Both the position numbers and the translations under genes were made by a program. The notes under the pieces were generated by a model, which was not told the DNA's origin, searched no databases, and saw only the letters and a program-made list of their open reading frames with translations. Below are positions 23,200 to 33,600 of a DNA stretch of 64,000 nucleotides, piece by piece. The stretch is from Proteles cristata cristata (Eukaryota > Chordata > Mammalia > Carnivora > Hyaenidae). Location: NCBI GenBank assembly GCA_017311185.1, contig JAESUZ010003490.1:2046001-2110000 (forward strand), read 5' to 3'. The stretch's first letter is position 1. Every line of letters starts with the position of its first letter.

Positions 23200-25179
23200 A
23201 TCAAACATGACCTGCGGGATGAGTCCCCTCCAGCAAGAAAGGGCTGCGTTCTGTTCTCCAGTTGGTCAGCGAGGCCACCGCCTAGAGAGGAACGCCTTCT
23301 TCGTAGGGCATAACCCTCAGTGAAAGGTACGGCCACCTAAGGGCTGAGTGGAAAGGGCCGCCTCCCCCAAGCAGTTCTGTGCAGATCTTGAGCACGTTCC
23401 CTGAGTGTGCTATTGAACCGAAGGAGCCTCTGGCCGAGCGATGATTAATACATCTTGGCCTGCCCCTGAGACACCCAGGAGCTTCCGAGCGTCAAGATGC
23501 TGCGCTGGCGTGTGGTGGCCGCGTGCCGCCGCGTGCTGTTCTCTGGGCCAGGCGTGAGTGGTTCCATCCTGCCTCTCCTTCTCCTTATGGCTGTCAGTGG
23601 CATAGTTTTTGAGACCTGCCTCATCCTGACATTGCACCGTGGCCACAGAAGAGAATAGTTTGTCAGAACCTCGTGGTGCTTGAACTCTTCACCAGCTTCA
23701 CCCTCCAGAGTTCTGAGTCTGGCCCCCAGAATGCTAGTGAGCGGGCTCTGCCCCCGGGCCTGCAACCCCTCTCTGTGGACTGGCCCTGTGTGCCCCGGCC
23801 CCTGTAGTGTGGATCAGAAGGCCTGGCAGGCATCCTGCCATTGTGAGTTTCAGGACTTTGAGACTCTTAGTAACTCCTGAGAGCCCAGATCCTGCAAAGC
23901 ACCTAGCACGTGGTCAGGTGCATCAGAGCTTACTGGTGACCATGAGTCCCCTCTTTATGCCTCTTCATGTGGCTCCGAGGCCTGTGTTAGAAGTTCCGCT
24001 TCTTTTAGAGGACAGCCCGCTGTCTGTTGCCCTTCATATAGGAAACTGTCTCTCTATATGGTAACTTTGTGCGAAAGATGGTTTTACAGCCACTTCTGAA
24101 TAATGCAGCAAAGCCCTGGCCCCTTGGCTCTCACATGGGGAGCTGTGGTCACAGTCGGACCACTTGGCCATGAAAACAAGACTTGAAATGGGGGGCTTGA
24201 AGCCATTGCTTGTAAATTAGCATGTTTTTCTCTCTTTTGCTTTTGTGAAAACCGACTTCCTGTACAGCCGCTTGCATTTAAAAACCCTAGGAAGGGGGGG
24301 GTGGGTGGCCCTCAGCCCTCATGCACTGTTTGCCTGGTTCATGGGACGGTTATGAATTAAAGATTACAGCCGTTAGAAAGGGATCATCTTCAAACAAGCA
24401 CAGTCCCCTCTCCCCGTGTCCCTGGAGTGTTGAAGGTTTTGTGTAGAGTGAGTCCAAAACAAACAGAGATGTATTTGAGGGATGCGGTGAGTGGGGCCCG
24501 AGGGGGCAGGACAGCCGGGGAGCAGTGGGGGCACCTCAGGATGCAGTTTCGCGCCGTTGGCTTCCCGCTTGCATTCTGAGAAGCGGGGCGTCACAGAGTG
24601 CTCAGCAGAACAGCCACATGCTGGTTTGCCATGTGACCTCAAGCAGACTTTGGATTCACCCTGCACCCGCCCCCCCCAGCTCTTAACAAACACACGTACC
24701 CTCGTTCACTCATGCGGATGTGCACACCTTCACCCCATCCCAACCTGTGCACATTTGTGGGCGTTATACACAAGCTGATAATCTGAAAAGGCTCTGGGCT
24801 CTTTGCACAAAGCTCTGAAGATTAACTGGGGGTAAGATGTGGAAGAGACAGGATGCGCCTTATCCTTGCGTGTGAGGATGGACCAGCTGCCCACCTAGAA
24901 CTCACCCAAAACAGACGAGTAGAAGCGAGGGATTTCTGGGCAGAAGAATAAACCCAGCAGCCACCACCATTTCACTGTAGCAACAGTTGGCATCTCTGAA
25001 CTCATCCTTGGGGACAGGAGGGTGTTGAAGAGCAACTTCTGCCCTTGGCAGGAGCCCCTGGTGCGGGGAAACACAGACAGGAAGGGGGGACTCCCGAGCA
25101 CGTTATATTTCTATATCCCCACCCGCCTCACAGTTTCTCGAAGAGGTGAAGGGCTCCAGACCCAACTTCTTCTGTTTTG
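23200..25179. other. non-coding sequence, no feature recognised
   Basis: No exon or RNA gene is supported. The stretch is unremarkable apart from a CpG-bearing patch at about 23,500-23,545 and a G run near 24,293. Open frames here lack domains. Confidence 0.45.
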
Positions 25180-25275
25180 GAGATGGGTATGCAGAGTCAC
25201 AGTCTTGCTCTGTGGCCACGGTCAGGAGCAGAACTGGGGCTGAATCCCAGGCCTGCTGCCTGTGGGTCAGCAAAT
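25180..25275 (-). repeat. possible MIR fragment, antisense
   Basis: GAGATGGGTATGCAGAGTCA followed by GTGGCCACGGTCAGGAGCAG and AACTGGGGCTGAATCCCAGG resembles the antisense MIR 'CACAGCTAGTAAGTGGCAGAGCCGGGATTCGAACCCAGG' segment. Short and diverged. Confidence 0.4.
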
Positions 25276-25506
25276 CTTTACTGCAGAATGTTGATGTAGT
25301 TCCCAGGGCTGCATCATCTTCTAGTTTATTTTAGGCAGATGATTGCCTTCTAGGTCATTCTTAACCATTTGAGTATCCTTGGCAGGAGACTTACCTGGAC
25401 CTTCCAAGGCTCTTTGAGATGAGAGTGTGGTACTTCTCCACCCAATCTCCAGGCACATGGGCCCTGTGTTTTTATTGGCATCTCGTTTGGAAAGTTGCTG
25501 GCTATT

Positions 25507-25524
25507 GGGAGGGGAGGGGAGGGG
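25507..25524 (+). other. G-quadruplex motif (GGGGA)n
   Basis: GGGAGGGGAGGGGAGGGG has four G runs separated by single As, a strong G-quadruplex consensus with one-base loops. Whether it folds in the cell is unknown. Confidence 0.65.
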
Positions 25525-25869
25525 AATGAGAGGTTTGGCAGTGTCATGTTCCAAGGCCTAAAGTTTTAATGTGTGGTCAGAATTACCACCCCTGCCAAGT
25601 TTACCACTTCTCTGGGCAGAATCGGGCCCTAGATGGAAGACTGGACATTTTCCCCAAGGCCTTGTAAAATGTGAGGAGACACAAGGACTCTGTGGCCAAA
25701 TAAATTTATTTATAAATAAGTTTAGCAAATGCTGAATAAACATTCTCTCCCCCCCCTCCAAATCACAGGACTTTTCAGTGCCTTTACTCTGCTAACAAGT
25801 GCTCTCATTTTCTAAGAGCAGATTAAGTTAAACAGTGTTTCCTGAACTTACTGGCCAGTGAACTTATTT

Positions 25870-26082
25870 AAAAAAATTTTTTTATATGTTTGTTTATTAT
25901 TGAGACAGACAGAAACACAGCATGAGTGTGGGCGGAACAGAGAGAGAAGGAGACAGAATCTGATGCAGGCTCCAAGCTGTCAGCACAGAGCCCGACACGG
26001 AGCTTGAATCTACAAACTGTGAGATCATGACCTGAGCTGAAGTTGGACACTTAACTGACTGAGCCACCCAGAGGCCCCCCAC
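25870..26082 (-). mobile_element. feliform CAN-SINE, antisense, diverged
   Basis: TTTATATGTTTGTTTATTAT tail complement, GAGAGAAGGAGACAGAATCT, AGCTGTCAGCACAGAGCCCG, CTGTGAGATCATGACCTGAG and the head ACTGACTGAGCCACCCAGAG. The 11-base perfect target-site duplication TGAACTTATTT is at 25,859-25,869 and 26,083-26,093. It belongs to the 'GACAGCT' cohort. Confidence 0.95.
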
Positions 26083-26584
26083 TGAACTTATTTTGAGGAG
26101 AATCTCATGGGACTCATGTCTCTTGGAGCATTCCTTGAGAAACTTTCTAAAGTCACTTCCTCCTTTAAGGCTGTAGATTCCTGAGCTGTGAAATGATAGG
26201 GAGTTAATATGAGTGTTCCCTGACATCTTCGCTTCTTTAAAAAAATTTTTCTCCTGTTGATCCTGTGTCCTGAAAGAATATTTTTCTCTCTTAAAAATCA
26301 ATTAATAAATATTGGGGAATAAGAGGGATTTTGAATTAATAATTCAAGTCAGATATAAATTTATACATCAAGTTGATATAATTATAGCTATCAGATATAT
26401 TGCATATACGGTTGGCCTGATGAACAACACAGGTTTGAACTGCGAGGATCTACTTATTTTGTAGATTTTTTTCCATTAACAACAGTTCAGTCCTATAAAT
26501 GTATTTTCTCTTCTTTGTGATTTTCTTATTATTTTCTTTCTCCAGCTTGTTTTATTAGGAGAGTATAGTATATAAGACATAACA

Positions 26585-26797
26585 GGGGTGCTTGAGTGGC
26601 TCACTTGGTTAAGCATTGGACTTTGGTCAGGTCATGATCTCACGGTTCATGGGTTTGAGACCCGCACGGTTCATGGGTTTGAGCCCTGCGTTGGGCTGTG
26701 TGCTGACAGTGCAGAGCCTGCTTGGGATTCTCTCTCTCTCCCTCTCTCTTCCTCTGTTCCTCTCTGTCTCTCTCAAAATAAATAAATAAAATTTAAA
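26585..26797 (+). mobile_element. feliform CAN-SINE, sense, inserted in a Tigger MITE, with duplicated B-box
   Basis: Head GGGGTGCTTGAGTGGCTCAC, TTTGGTCAGGTCATGATCTC, GTGTGCTGACAGTGCAGAGC and tail CTCTCAAAATAAATAAATAA. The likely target-site duplication is ACATAACA (26,577) against ACATGTAACA (26,801). A 24-base segment containing the Pol III B-box is repeated in tandem (26,642-26,689), making the element longer than its relatives. Confidence 0.95.
26642..26689 (+). repeat. 24-bp tandem duplication inside a SINE (B-box region)
   Basis: ACGGTTCATGGGTTTGAGAC plus CCGC at 26,642-26,665 is followed by ACGGTTCATGGGTTTGAGCC plus CTGC at 26,666-26,689. Each copy holds a GGGTTTGAGnCC B-box-like word. 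Confidence 0.95.
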
Positions 26798-27250
26798 AAT
26801 ACATGTAACAAAATATGTGCTAATTGACCATTTATGTTAATGGCAGGGCTTTCAGCCAACGTTAGGCTATTAGAAGTTAAGTTTTTTGGGAATGAAAAGT
26901 CATATTCGGATTTCTGGCTGTGCAGGGGGTTGGCGTGCCTATCACCCACATTGTTCAAGGATCAACTACATAAATAATATTTAAATAGAAATGTATCAAC
27001 TTAATATATTTTCTATATACATAGACATTTATATGTGTATATATGCATATATTCACACATATATATATATATAATTTTATAGTTCTATAGGATATAATAT
27101 ACTATGATGTATATTGTTATATGTTGGATATTATATAGTGAACTTAAGATTTATTGCATATAACATTGTATATTTGTTATAACTTGTAACATACCGTGAG
27201 AGTAATACATGTAAATATATACAAATATATACATGTATAAATATAATCTC

Positions 27251-28379
27251 TCAGTGGCCATCAGAGCTGCTGGTCAACTACTGTTACCATGCTTTAGTCA
27301 AAAGAATTTTGGGTCAATTTCTGGTTGACTCTTGGAAGTGGGCAAAGTTTCACTGTCAGTAGCATCTCTGGAAATACAAGGACTCTGTTTGGGGGCCTCT
27401 GGATAAGTGGGTGAGGAGCCTGACCCTGGCCCTGATATTCTCTGTGTTCTTTTTGCCTCAGAGGGATCCATGAGGAGCCTGGCCGCTCAGCCCATATCTC
27501 AGGCGGGCCACTGTGCATCTCCAGAAAATAATTGGGCCCTTAATTACTCCTAATCTCATGTCTCGAAGCAGGCGGGGTGCGTGGGGAGGGCGCCCTTGCC
27601 AGCCATGGAAGATAATTTGAGAATTCCCTTGCCCACGCTGGCCCTGTGGTTGCTGGGCACTGGCGGGCCTGTTGGGCTGTTGGCTCTGGGTAGCCATGGC
27701 ACCTCCTAATTGCCAGCACGTAGCTGCAGCCCAGTCTGAGCCCTGGTGGTGCCACTGCTCTGTTACTCAGAAGAATGCCGTGTCTTCGTCAGAGCCGGGT
27801 AGAAGCTGAGCGGAGACAGGGCCACGCTACTTACCGGTTCTCTTCCCATTTAACAAGCCACGAGTGAAACTTGAATGTCAGAGTATCTGTGTGGCCTAGA
27901 AGTTAAACTGTGTGCAGTGTGTGGGGGCTTGGGCTCAACGATTCTCACAAACATCCTTGTGACCTTTTTTTAAAGACTGCCTTTGTGTCGAACTTGGTCT
28001 TTGTCAACTTTCTTCTGAAGTGCTCCCTGCTTTATTCTGGGGGTGGTGGGTGGGGGCAGGAGTGGGGAAAGGCATGAGATAGATGAGCGAAGACAGGGCA
28101 GGGTGCCGGGCCCGGTGCAGGACTTTTGCTTCTGGTCAGACTTCTCCAGAAAAGGGCATCAGGTGGCAGTGAGAGGAAGGGAGGGATTTGAAGCATCCGC
28201 TGTGGCTTCTGCTTCTCTGACGTCAGAATGATGCGAGGCCCTGAACCTGTAACCCTTGGCTCCATGTTCATAAATCTCCCACATCCCCAGCTTGTTAGGC
28301 TGGAACCCTGAGACTTGATTAGAACAGTTTTTGGTAAATGCAGTTGTCAGTGCATGCGTGGGAGAGTGTGTGTTTATTC
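27251..28379. other. non-coding sequence, no feature recognised
   Basis: No gene or clear repeat. GAAAATAATTGGGCCCTTAA with TTACTCCTAATCTC near 27,523-27,556 is a small repeat-free AT-leaning patch; the rest is GC-mixed. GCATCAGGTGGCAG at 28,156-28,169 fits the CTCF core at 12 of 14 positions by eye. Confidence 0.45.
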
Positions 28380-28530
28380 CTGTATCCCGACAGGTCTGGA
28401 CAGGGGTCAGACACAGTGCTAGGTACTGGAGAGGGGACACAGTCCATAACCCTGGGTAACTGACAGGCACCTAAACCACAGCGTGAGGTGTGCCAGGCAG
28501 CGAATCAGGCACAGGACCAGGGGCTCACGT
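28380..28530 (-). mobile_element. possible LINE-2 fragment, antisense
   Basis: GTCAGACACAGTGCTAGGTA with CTGGAGAGGGGACACAGTCC resembles the antisense L2 'GCCAGGCACTGTTCTAGGCGCTGGGGATACAGC' segment. Diverged; weak call. Confidence 0.4.
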
Positions 28531-29501
28531 GGATGGAGCACTGAAAGCATGAGGCCTGAGCAGCCAGGTTGGAAGGACAAATCAGGTTCTGGGGTGCGGG
28601 GAGGGGTGCGCTGACCAGTTCTCCGGAGGAAGGAAAGCCTGCATACCCACAGATGGGAGGTGAGAGCTGATGGCGCTGGGGCTGGACGGGGCCAGGTCAC
28701 AGGGATGCTCTTGGAGGCTGAAACTTGCCCTTCCTCCAGTGGGGAAGGGGAGCCGAGGAGGGAGGAGAGGAGAGACGAAGCTGCAAAGAGAGAAGGGCCT
28801 TGGGGGCTGAGGGTGGGATTGCCGGGGGTGGGTCCCAGGGAGTGTGACTGTCGCTGGCTGTGCGTGCTTGGCTGAATGATGGAGCAAGGTGGGAAGCTGC
28901 GTGTCCTCCGCACCCCGCTCCCTGCGGAGGCTGCGCCCCACTCTTGAGCACTTCAGTGGGAAGTTAGATCCGCACATCCTGTGGGTCAGTGTCAGGCCCG
29001 CAGCCTCCCCTCCTCTCTGTGCCCCACCCCCTTGCAAGCTGATGGCCCTGCCCTTGACCAGGCCGCACAGGGCAGGGCACACATTCTGCAGGTGCAGAGC
29101 CGTCCCCCAGCCTTCCCTCCGAGCCACGCGCCACAGTGTCCTGCCCACTCCCCAAGGGCCACACGGTCATCCCAGACAGCTGCTCGGCGGTAATTAGTCA
29201 ACCCAAGCCTTGCAGGTTCCATGACTCATTGTCTTAAATTTTAATAAGTACAGAAAAACAAGAGTGCTGATTTATTAAAAATTAATCCTCCTAAGAGGTA
29301 GCTCCAGCCGAGGCAAAGCAGAGGGGCTACGTCACTGGGAACCGTGAAGGGAGTGGGCCAGGAGGCAGGGACCCTCTCCTTCTGGGTCTGCTGCTGCCCC
29401 CAGGATAGGAGGGGCACAACCTGAGCCCCCACACGCAGTCCCACCTGATTTCTGAGGAGGTGGAAGCACCGCACAGATTTCCTCCCTCCTTTCCTTCCCC
29501 A
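28531..29501. other. GC-rich non-coding sequence
   Basis: G/A-rich around 28,740-28,800 and C-rich on the other strand, which gives several overlapping open frames (for example 28,582-29,148, minus). None shows a domain, and compositional bias explains them. Confidence 0.45.
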
Positions 29502-30142
29502 AGTCCTAGTTTCTTAGGGCCGTAGCTGAGCCCACACACTGGGTGGCTTCAATGATGGACGTCTATTGCCTCACTGTTCTGGGGACCCGGTTCCGGCCGC
29601 GGGCACGAAGGAGGCTGTCACATCTCTGCCAGCTTCTGGAGGTCAGCTGGCGGTCCTTGGCTTGTAGACACATGGCCCTGTACCTGCCTTCATGTCCACA
29701 GGGTGTTCTGTCCTCGTGCAGGTCTGGGTCCAGATTTCCCCCCCCTTTTTTTTTTTTAAATGTTTTTTATTTATTTCTAGGAGAGAGAGCGTGAGCAGGG
29801 GAAGGTCAGAGAGAGAGGGAGTCACAGACTGAAACAGGCTCCAGGCTCTGAGCTGGCAGTCAGCACAGAGCCCGACGCAGGGCCCGAACCCACGAACCGC
29901 GAGACCATGACCTAAGTGAAAGTCGGACGCTTAGCCGACTAAGCCACCCAGGCGCCCCCAGATTTCCCCTTTTTATAAAGATGCTCGTTATACTGGATTA
30001 GCCCCCCCTCCCTCCGGTATGACTTCATCTTAACTAAGTACATCTGCAAGGACCCTGCTTCCAAATACGGTCACATTCTGAGGTGCTGGGGTTGGGACTT
30101 CAACTTACCCACTCTAGGGGGACACGATTCAACCTATAACAC
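29502..30142 (-). mobile_element. MLT1-type LTR (ERVL-MaLR), antisense, split by a SINE
   Basis: Before the SINE: TTTCTTAGGGCCGTAGCTGA, CACTGGGTGGCTTCAATGAT, CCTCACTGTTCTGGGGACCC and GGTCCTTGGCTTGTAGACAC. After it: CTTTTTATAAAGATGCTCGT, CCAAATACGGTCACATTCTG, GGTTGGGACTTCAACTTACC and CGATTCAACCTATAACA. These are in the reverse MLT1 order. The SINE at 29,742-29,958 sits in the middle and duplicates CAGATTTCCCC. Confidence 0.78.
29742..29958 (-). mobile_element. young feliform CAN-SINE, antisense, nested in MLT1 LTR
   Basis: Tail complement with TTTATTTCTAGGAGAGAGAG, CAGACTGAAACAGGCTCCAG, GAGCTGGCAGTCAGCACAGA, CGAACCGCGAGACCATGACC, TAAGTGAAAGTCGGACGCTT and head GACTAAGCCACCCAGGCGCC. The perfect 11-base target-site duplication CAGATTTCCCC is at 29,731-29,741 and 29,959-29,969. 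It shares the CTTAG/CTAG cohort sites, and with the 62,475 copy a short GTCACAGACTGAAA variant. Confidence 0.97.
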
Positions 30143-30554
30143 GTTCTTTCCCCCTTACCCTTCTTCGTTTTGCCCTGACGTCCTCTTGTTCTCTTGATCT
30201 CTCCGCTCCCTGGACCTGTCTCCTGCTTTGCCACTCCCCTCCCCCCCCCCCACCTTAGCCCTTCATGATTCACCTTATTATTTAGGCCCCAGACATCCAC
30301 CAGGGTGAACGGATGCCCTTAGGTGTGCCTGCCTCTGCCAGGACTCCCTCCCCTGGCGCCTGCTGGGGTAGGTATTATGCCCACGTGAACCCAGAGCATC
30401 CCAGCCTGCAACCACCGGGTCCTCCTGCCATTCTGAGACATGTTTTCCTCCAGGAGGTTGGAGAAGTCCTCTGTCCACGGTGCGGTTCCAAGGAGGGCGT
30501 ACCGTGAGCCCGCATTTGAAAGAGAATTTCCTTCTGTTCAAAAAATATTCCAGC

Positions 30555-30725
30555 ACAGGGCAGGGGACGTCAGCTGAATGAGCCTTATCACGTAAAGCAT
30601 TTGCTCCTCCAGGGCAATCAATTTAGGCAAAGTGCAGAGCTAGTCGTGTTGAAATTCAACAAGAGGGGCATGTTGGCCCCCAAAGCATTATGGGCCATTA
30701 AGTCTGTAATGTAGTAGAGGCCTCT
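30555..30725. other. repeat-free block, candidate regulatory DNA
   Basis: Contains CAGGGCAATCAATTTAGGCA, GTGTTGAAATTCAACAAGAG (a near-palindrome), AAAGCATTATGGGCCATTAA and GTCTGTAATG. No repeat fits. The function is unknown and its regulatory nature is inferred from texture only. Confidence 0.3.
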
Positions 30726-30861
30726 GGGTAGCTGGAGTTCCTTCTTTCCTTGTTAATGGCGGGGATGTCACACTCTTATCCTGTTACATCCAGTGTCATA
30801 CCCACCAGCACACACACACATGTCCGTCCCCCCCGCCCACCCCAACCTGGTGTTGCTGCCA

Positions 30862-30909
30862 TTCTGTGTTGTACCTGTTCTGTGTTGTATCCGTTCTGTG
30901 TTGTATCCA
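30862..30909. repeat. 16-bp tandem repeat, three copies
   Basis: TTCTGTGTTGTACCTG, TTCTGTGTTGTATCCG and TTCTGTGTTGTATCCA follow one another without a gap. The first unit differs by one more base, so the second and third are the most recent pair. Confidence 0.95.
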
Positions 30910-33419
30910 TGTGGATGGCGGGGGCAGAGGGTAACTCCCTCTTAGATTGTTCTCTGCTTGCGTCTCAGGAGTGCCATCAGGCCCCTCCTACCATGGGTCT
31001 CAGGATGGGGGAGCTGCGATGTCACAACAATGAGTACCCCCTTCCTCTGCTTGGATTTTGGTGGACCCACACCTGGGCTGTGGGGAAGATGCAGACAGAA
31101 ACCTGTGCCACCTGGTCTCTCCCTTCTGCTGGGACCCTGGCCCACTCAGTCCTCCAGGATGGACTGTTTTCTGTCTGCGGTGTCAGGCTCACACTGAGAG
31201 GGGGTGGGGTGGGGTGGACACCACCCCCCCAGCCTTGTGTATGTAAGGGTGGAGGTGGCAGGCGCAGTGGAGAGGACCTTTGTTGGAGGTGCACTGATAG
31301 TTTTGAAATGACTTGGAAAAACTTGGTCTTGGGGAATTTCCAACATGAGTAACACCTAGAGGATTGTCAGGGTTTTGAGAAAGCCACGGCTGTCAAGCCT
31401 GTCTCTGGTTCCTGTGTGTGAATCTCTCTCCCCTCAGGCCAGGTCTCTTTCTTCCTGCTCAGGCCACCTCTTGTGGAGACCTTGTCACCCAGGAGCCTCT
31501 GGACCCGTTTGGTCTCCTCCCCTTGCAGATACTGTGCCTGTCCACACACTTGACCTCCATGGAGTTTCCAGTGTATTCTCTTACTCCTGGGCCAATCCAA
31601 TGACTTCTCCATTCTCTTCCCCCTTGGGGTGCACAGAGTGAACTCCCTGCTCTAGCCCCTGCATTAGGATGCGTCTGATATGCCCAGTTTGGAGGCCCCT
31701 CCCCCGCTCCATCTGGTCAAACTTGACCCATCCTTCAAAGCTGGTTCTGTTCACTCATCAGCCATATTATCCAAACACAATGCCTTTTTTCTTTGGCCTT
31801 TTTTTTTTTTTTTTTGGTACTTAATGCATTCTTAGGATGAAATAGTACCTACGGAATGGCTTATGTCCTGAATATCTTCAGTTTTTGTCACCCAGTGGGT
31901 GTTGCCATCTTGTCTCCTGGCATATTTAATTCGGTTCAGCTTAAGAAATGTACGGTGCTCAACAAATATTTTCTGGACTCCAAGTGATTGTAACTCTTGG
32001 GCTGAGAGTTTTGGGGATAAGGTGGGGAACTGGGTGAGGAAGGGAGGACTAAAGTGACCTTGAGGCGGCAGAGCCGAGTTGCCTTGGAAGTAGAAGCAGA
32101 ATTGAGAAACGGCCCATCTTCCCAGGAGTGGTCAGATCGCAAGCCATTAGTCAGAGAGGCGTAGAAGACGGTGAGATCCATTTGTCTGAGGAGGAAAGCA
32201 AGAAAGTGGACAGCCCATCCATCCACTGGCTATGGGCCAGCCTCTGGAGCTGGAAGGAGGAGATGGGTGCGGGCGGGCCACACTCCCACACCGGTGCCGT
32301 TGACGTACTCTTTGGAGACATGACTGAACCCAGTAAGCCACTGCCTCTTCCTGGCCCACCCTCTTTTCCTGGGATTGGTCAAGCGGGCAGGCTGGAGAGT
32401 CCCTGCTTCAGCTTGGCGGGGGGGACAGTCAAGCCTGATGAAAGTCCTGGGGTGAAAACAGTCTCTCTCGTCAGACATGATGGAGCCCCGTGAACATTGC
32501 CTGCCTGGCATGAGGTGCTGTACGTAAACATGTGTTGCAGCCTCCCCGTTAACTGGTGAGGTGGCTTTGCTTCCTGCTGACCGTATCCATCTTCTGCCTT
32601 CCCTGGGAAATATCCCTTCTTGCCATGGGAAAGTTTTTCCTAGGTGGGGAAAATATTTCTTTTGATAGAATCACCTAGCATAATTTTAAGTGTGTGACAT
32701 TGATTAGCATTTTCATTACTGTCATAGTTCTGTTGAACACAGTCTGGTGACTTGTCCTGGAAACCTAAATCGAAGCATGGAGTGGGTATTTTGCTTAGAC
32801 CAGAGCCAGCCCCGAGCTACCTGCAGACACCCCTTGTGACAGCCATCTTCCTGGGGTCCTGTTACTAAGCAGGGAGGACAAGTGGGTCCCTGTCCCTATT
32901 CCTTTTGAAGCTGCTTTGATTCTTTCCCAAGAAATGAGTCCTCTTGATGCCAAGGACTGCTGGGCCTAGGGGTCCTGGGTGGGGTGGAGGGCAGTGTATG
33001 AGCCTTCCTCGTGATGCTTTTGGGGAGCTTTGCTCAGCGGAGTCCAGTGGATGGTCTGTTAGGCGGCACCCCCTTTGGAATCCTAAGGCTGACTAGAAAC
33101 ATTGGCACCTAATGGCTTACAACTGGAATAAGTTTCCTGAAATTGGACCTGGGGGGGAGGCTTGGGTGCATGCACGCCCTCCCCCACCTCCTGCTCCGCA
33201 TTGCACAGCTCCCTGGAGCCAGCAAGAAGGGGCGTCTCCCCTCGTTTTAGGGGAAAGGCCCCACACTCTTCATTTTTCAGTTTGGACCCAACATTTAGTG
33301 ACAGTGACTATGGGGAAGACTCTGACTGGAATTTCTCCCACTGGCCTTTCAAAGGCCAGGGCCTGAGAATTCCTGAAAAATTAATGGGGTCTCTGTGGGT
33401 TCTTTGCACTTGCTGGTAA
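30910..33419. other. long non-coding stretch, no gene
   Basis: A GGGGT repeat at about 31,199-31,218 and T runs near 31,799-31,815 are the clear low-complexity parts. ACCCATCCTTCAAAGCTGGT near 31,727 and GTGCTCAACAAATATTTTCT near 31,953 look like sense L2 remnants. The open frame at 30,750-31,352 (plus) has no recognisable domain. Confidence 0.4.
31799..31815. repeat. poly-T run
   Basis: An uninterrupted run of about 17 Ts. No LINE or SINE body is recognised on either side, so its origin is unclear. Confidence 0.85.
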
Positions 33420-33600
33420 CCTCGCCTCTCCCAGGCCCACTGTGGCTCGGCGGCATAATAGCCGCTCAGCAGCTGGTCTTTTGTATGCAAATATGACCTA
33501 AAGAAGTAGGGAGGCAGCGGGCCATTGTTGCCCGAGACTGTGCGATTTCAAACAGACACGCGGCTTTTAAAATATTCCAGACAGATATTTAAAATGTCAG
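33420..33600. other. repeat-free block with octamer word, candidate regulatory DNA
   Basis: CAGCAGCTGG (E-box CAGCTG) near 33,468, GTATGCAAATATGACC near 33,483 (the ATGCAAAT octamer) and two ATTCCAGACAG/AATATT words near 33,572 occur in sequence without a recognised repeat. Inference: enhancer-like. Confidence 0.35.

Larger units (their letters stand above)
26409..26968. mobile_element. Tigger-type non-autonomous DNA transposon, split by a SINE
   Basis: Left end GGTTGGCCTGATGAACAACA with GGTTTGAACTGCG and right end CACATTGTTCAAGGATCAAC are inverted copies of each other. They match the 'CAGTTGACCCTTGAACAAC' terminal inverted repeat of Tigger-derived MITEs. The interior TGTATTTTCTCTTCTTTGTG, TTAGGCTATTAGAAGTTAAG and TTTTTTGGGAATGAAAAGTC fits too. 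A TA dinucleotide precedes it. The CAN-SINE at 26,585-26,797 interrupts it. I do not assign a subfamily; no transposase is present. Confidence 0.78.
26280..27250. other. AT-rich island with (TA)n core
   Basis: Outside the inserted elements this is almost all A/T: TTAATAAATATTGGGGAATA, TATAATTATAGC and, at 26,970-27,250, repeated ATATAT/ATGTAT words with a (TA)n run at about 27,059-27,073. It could be a scaffold attachment region or an eroded element. No gene is present. Confidence 0.6.

Noticed and set aside
27059..27073. (TA)n as a cruciform or replication origin
   Set aside because: Short and embedded in general AT-rich DNA; nothing beyond composition supports an origin.
28582..29148. 188-codon open frame, minus strand
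   Set aside because: Explained by strand composition bias in a G/A-rich stretch with several overlapping frames.
30750..31352. 200-codon open frame, plus strand
   Set aside because: Crosses the 16-bp tandem repeat and the GGGGT tract; no domain and no splice context.
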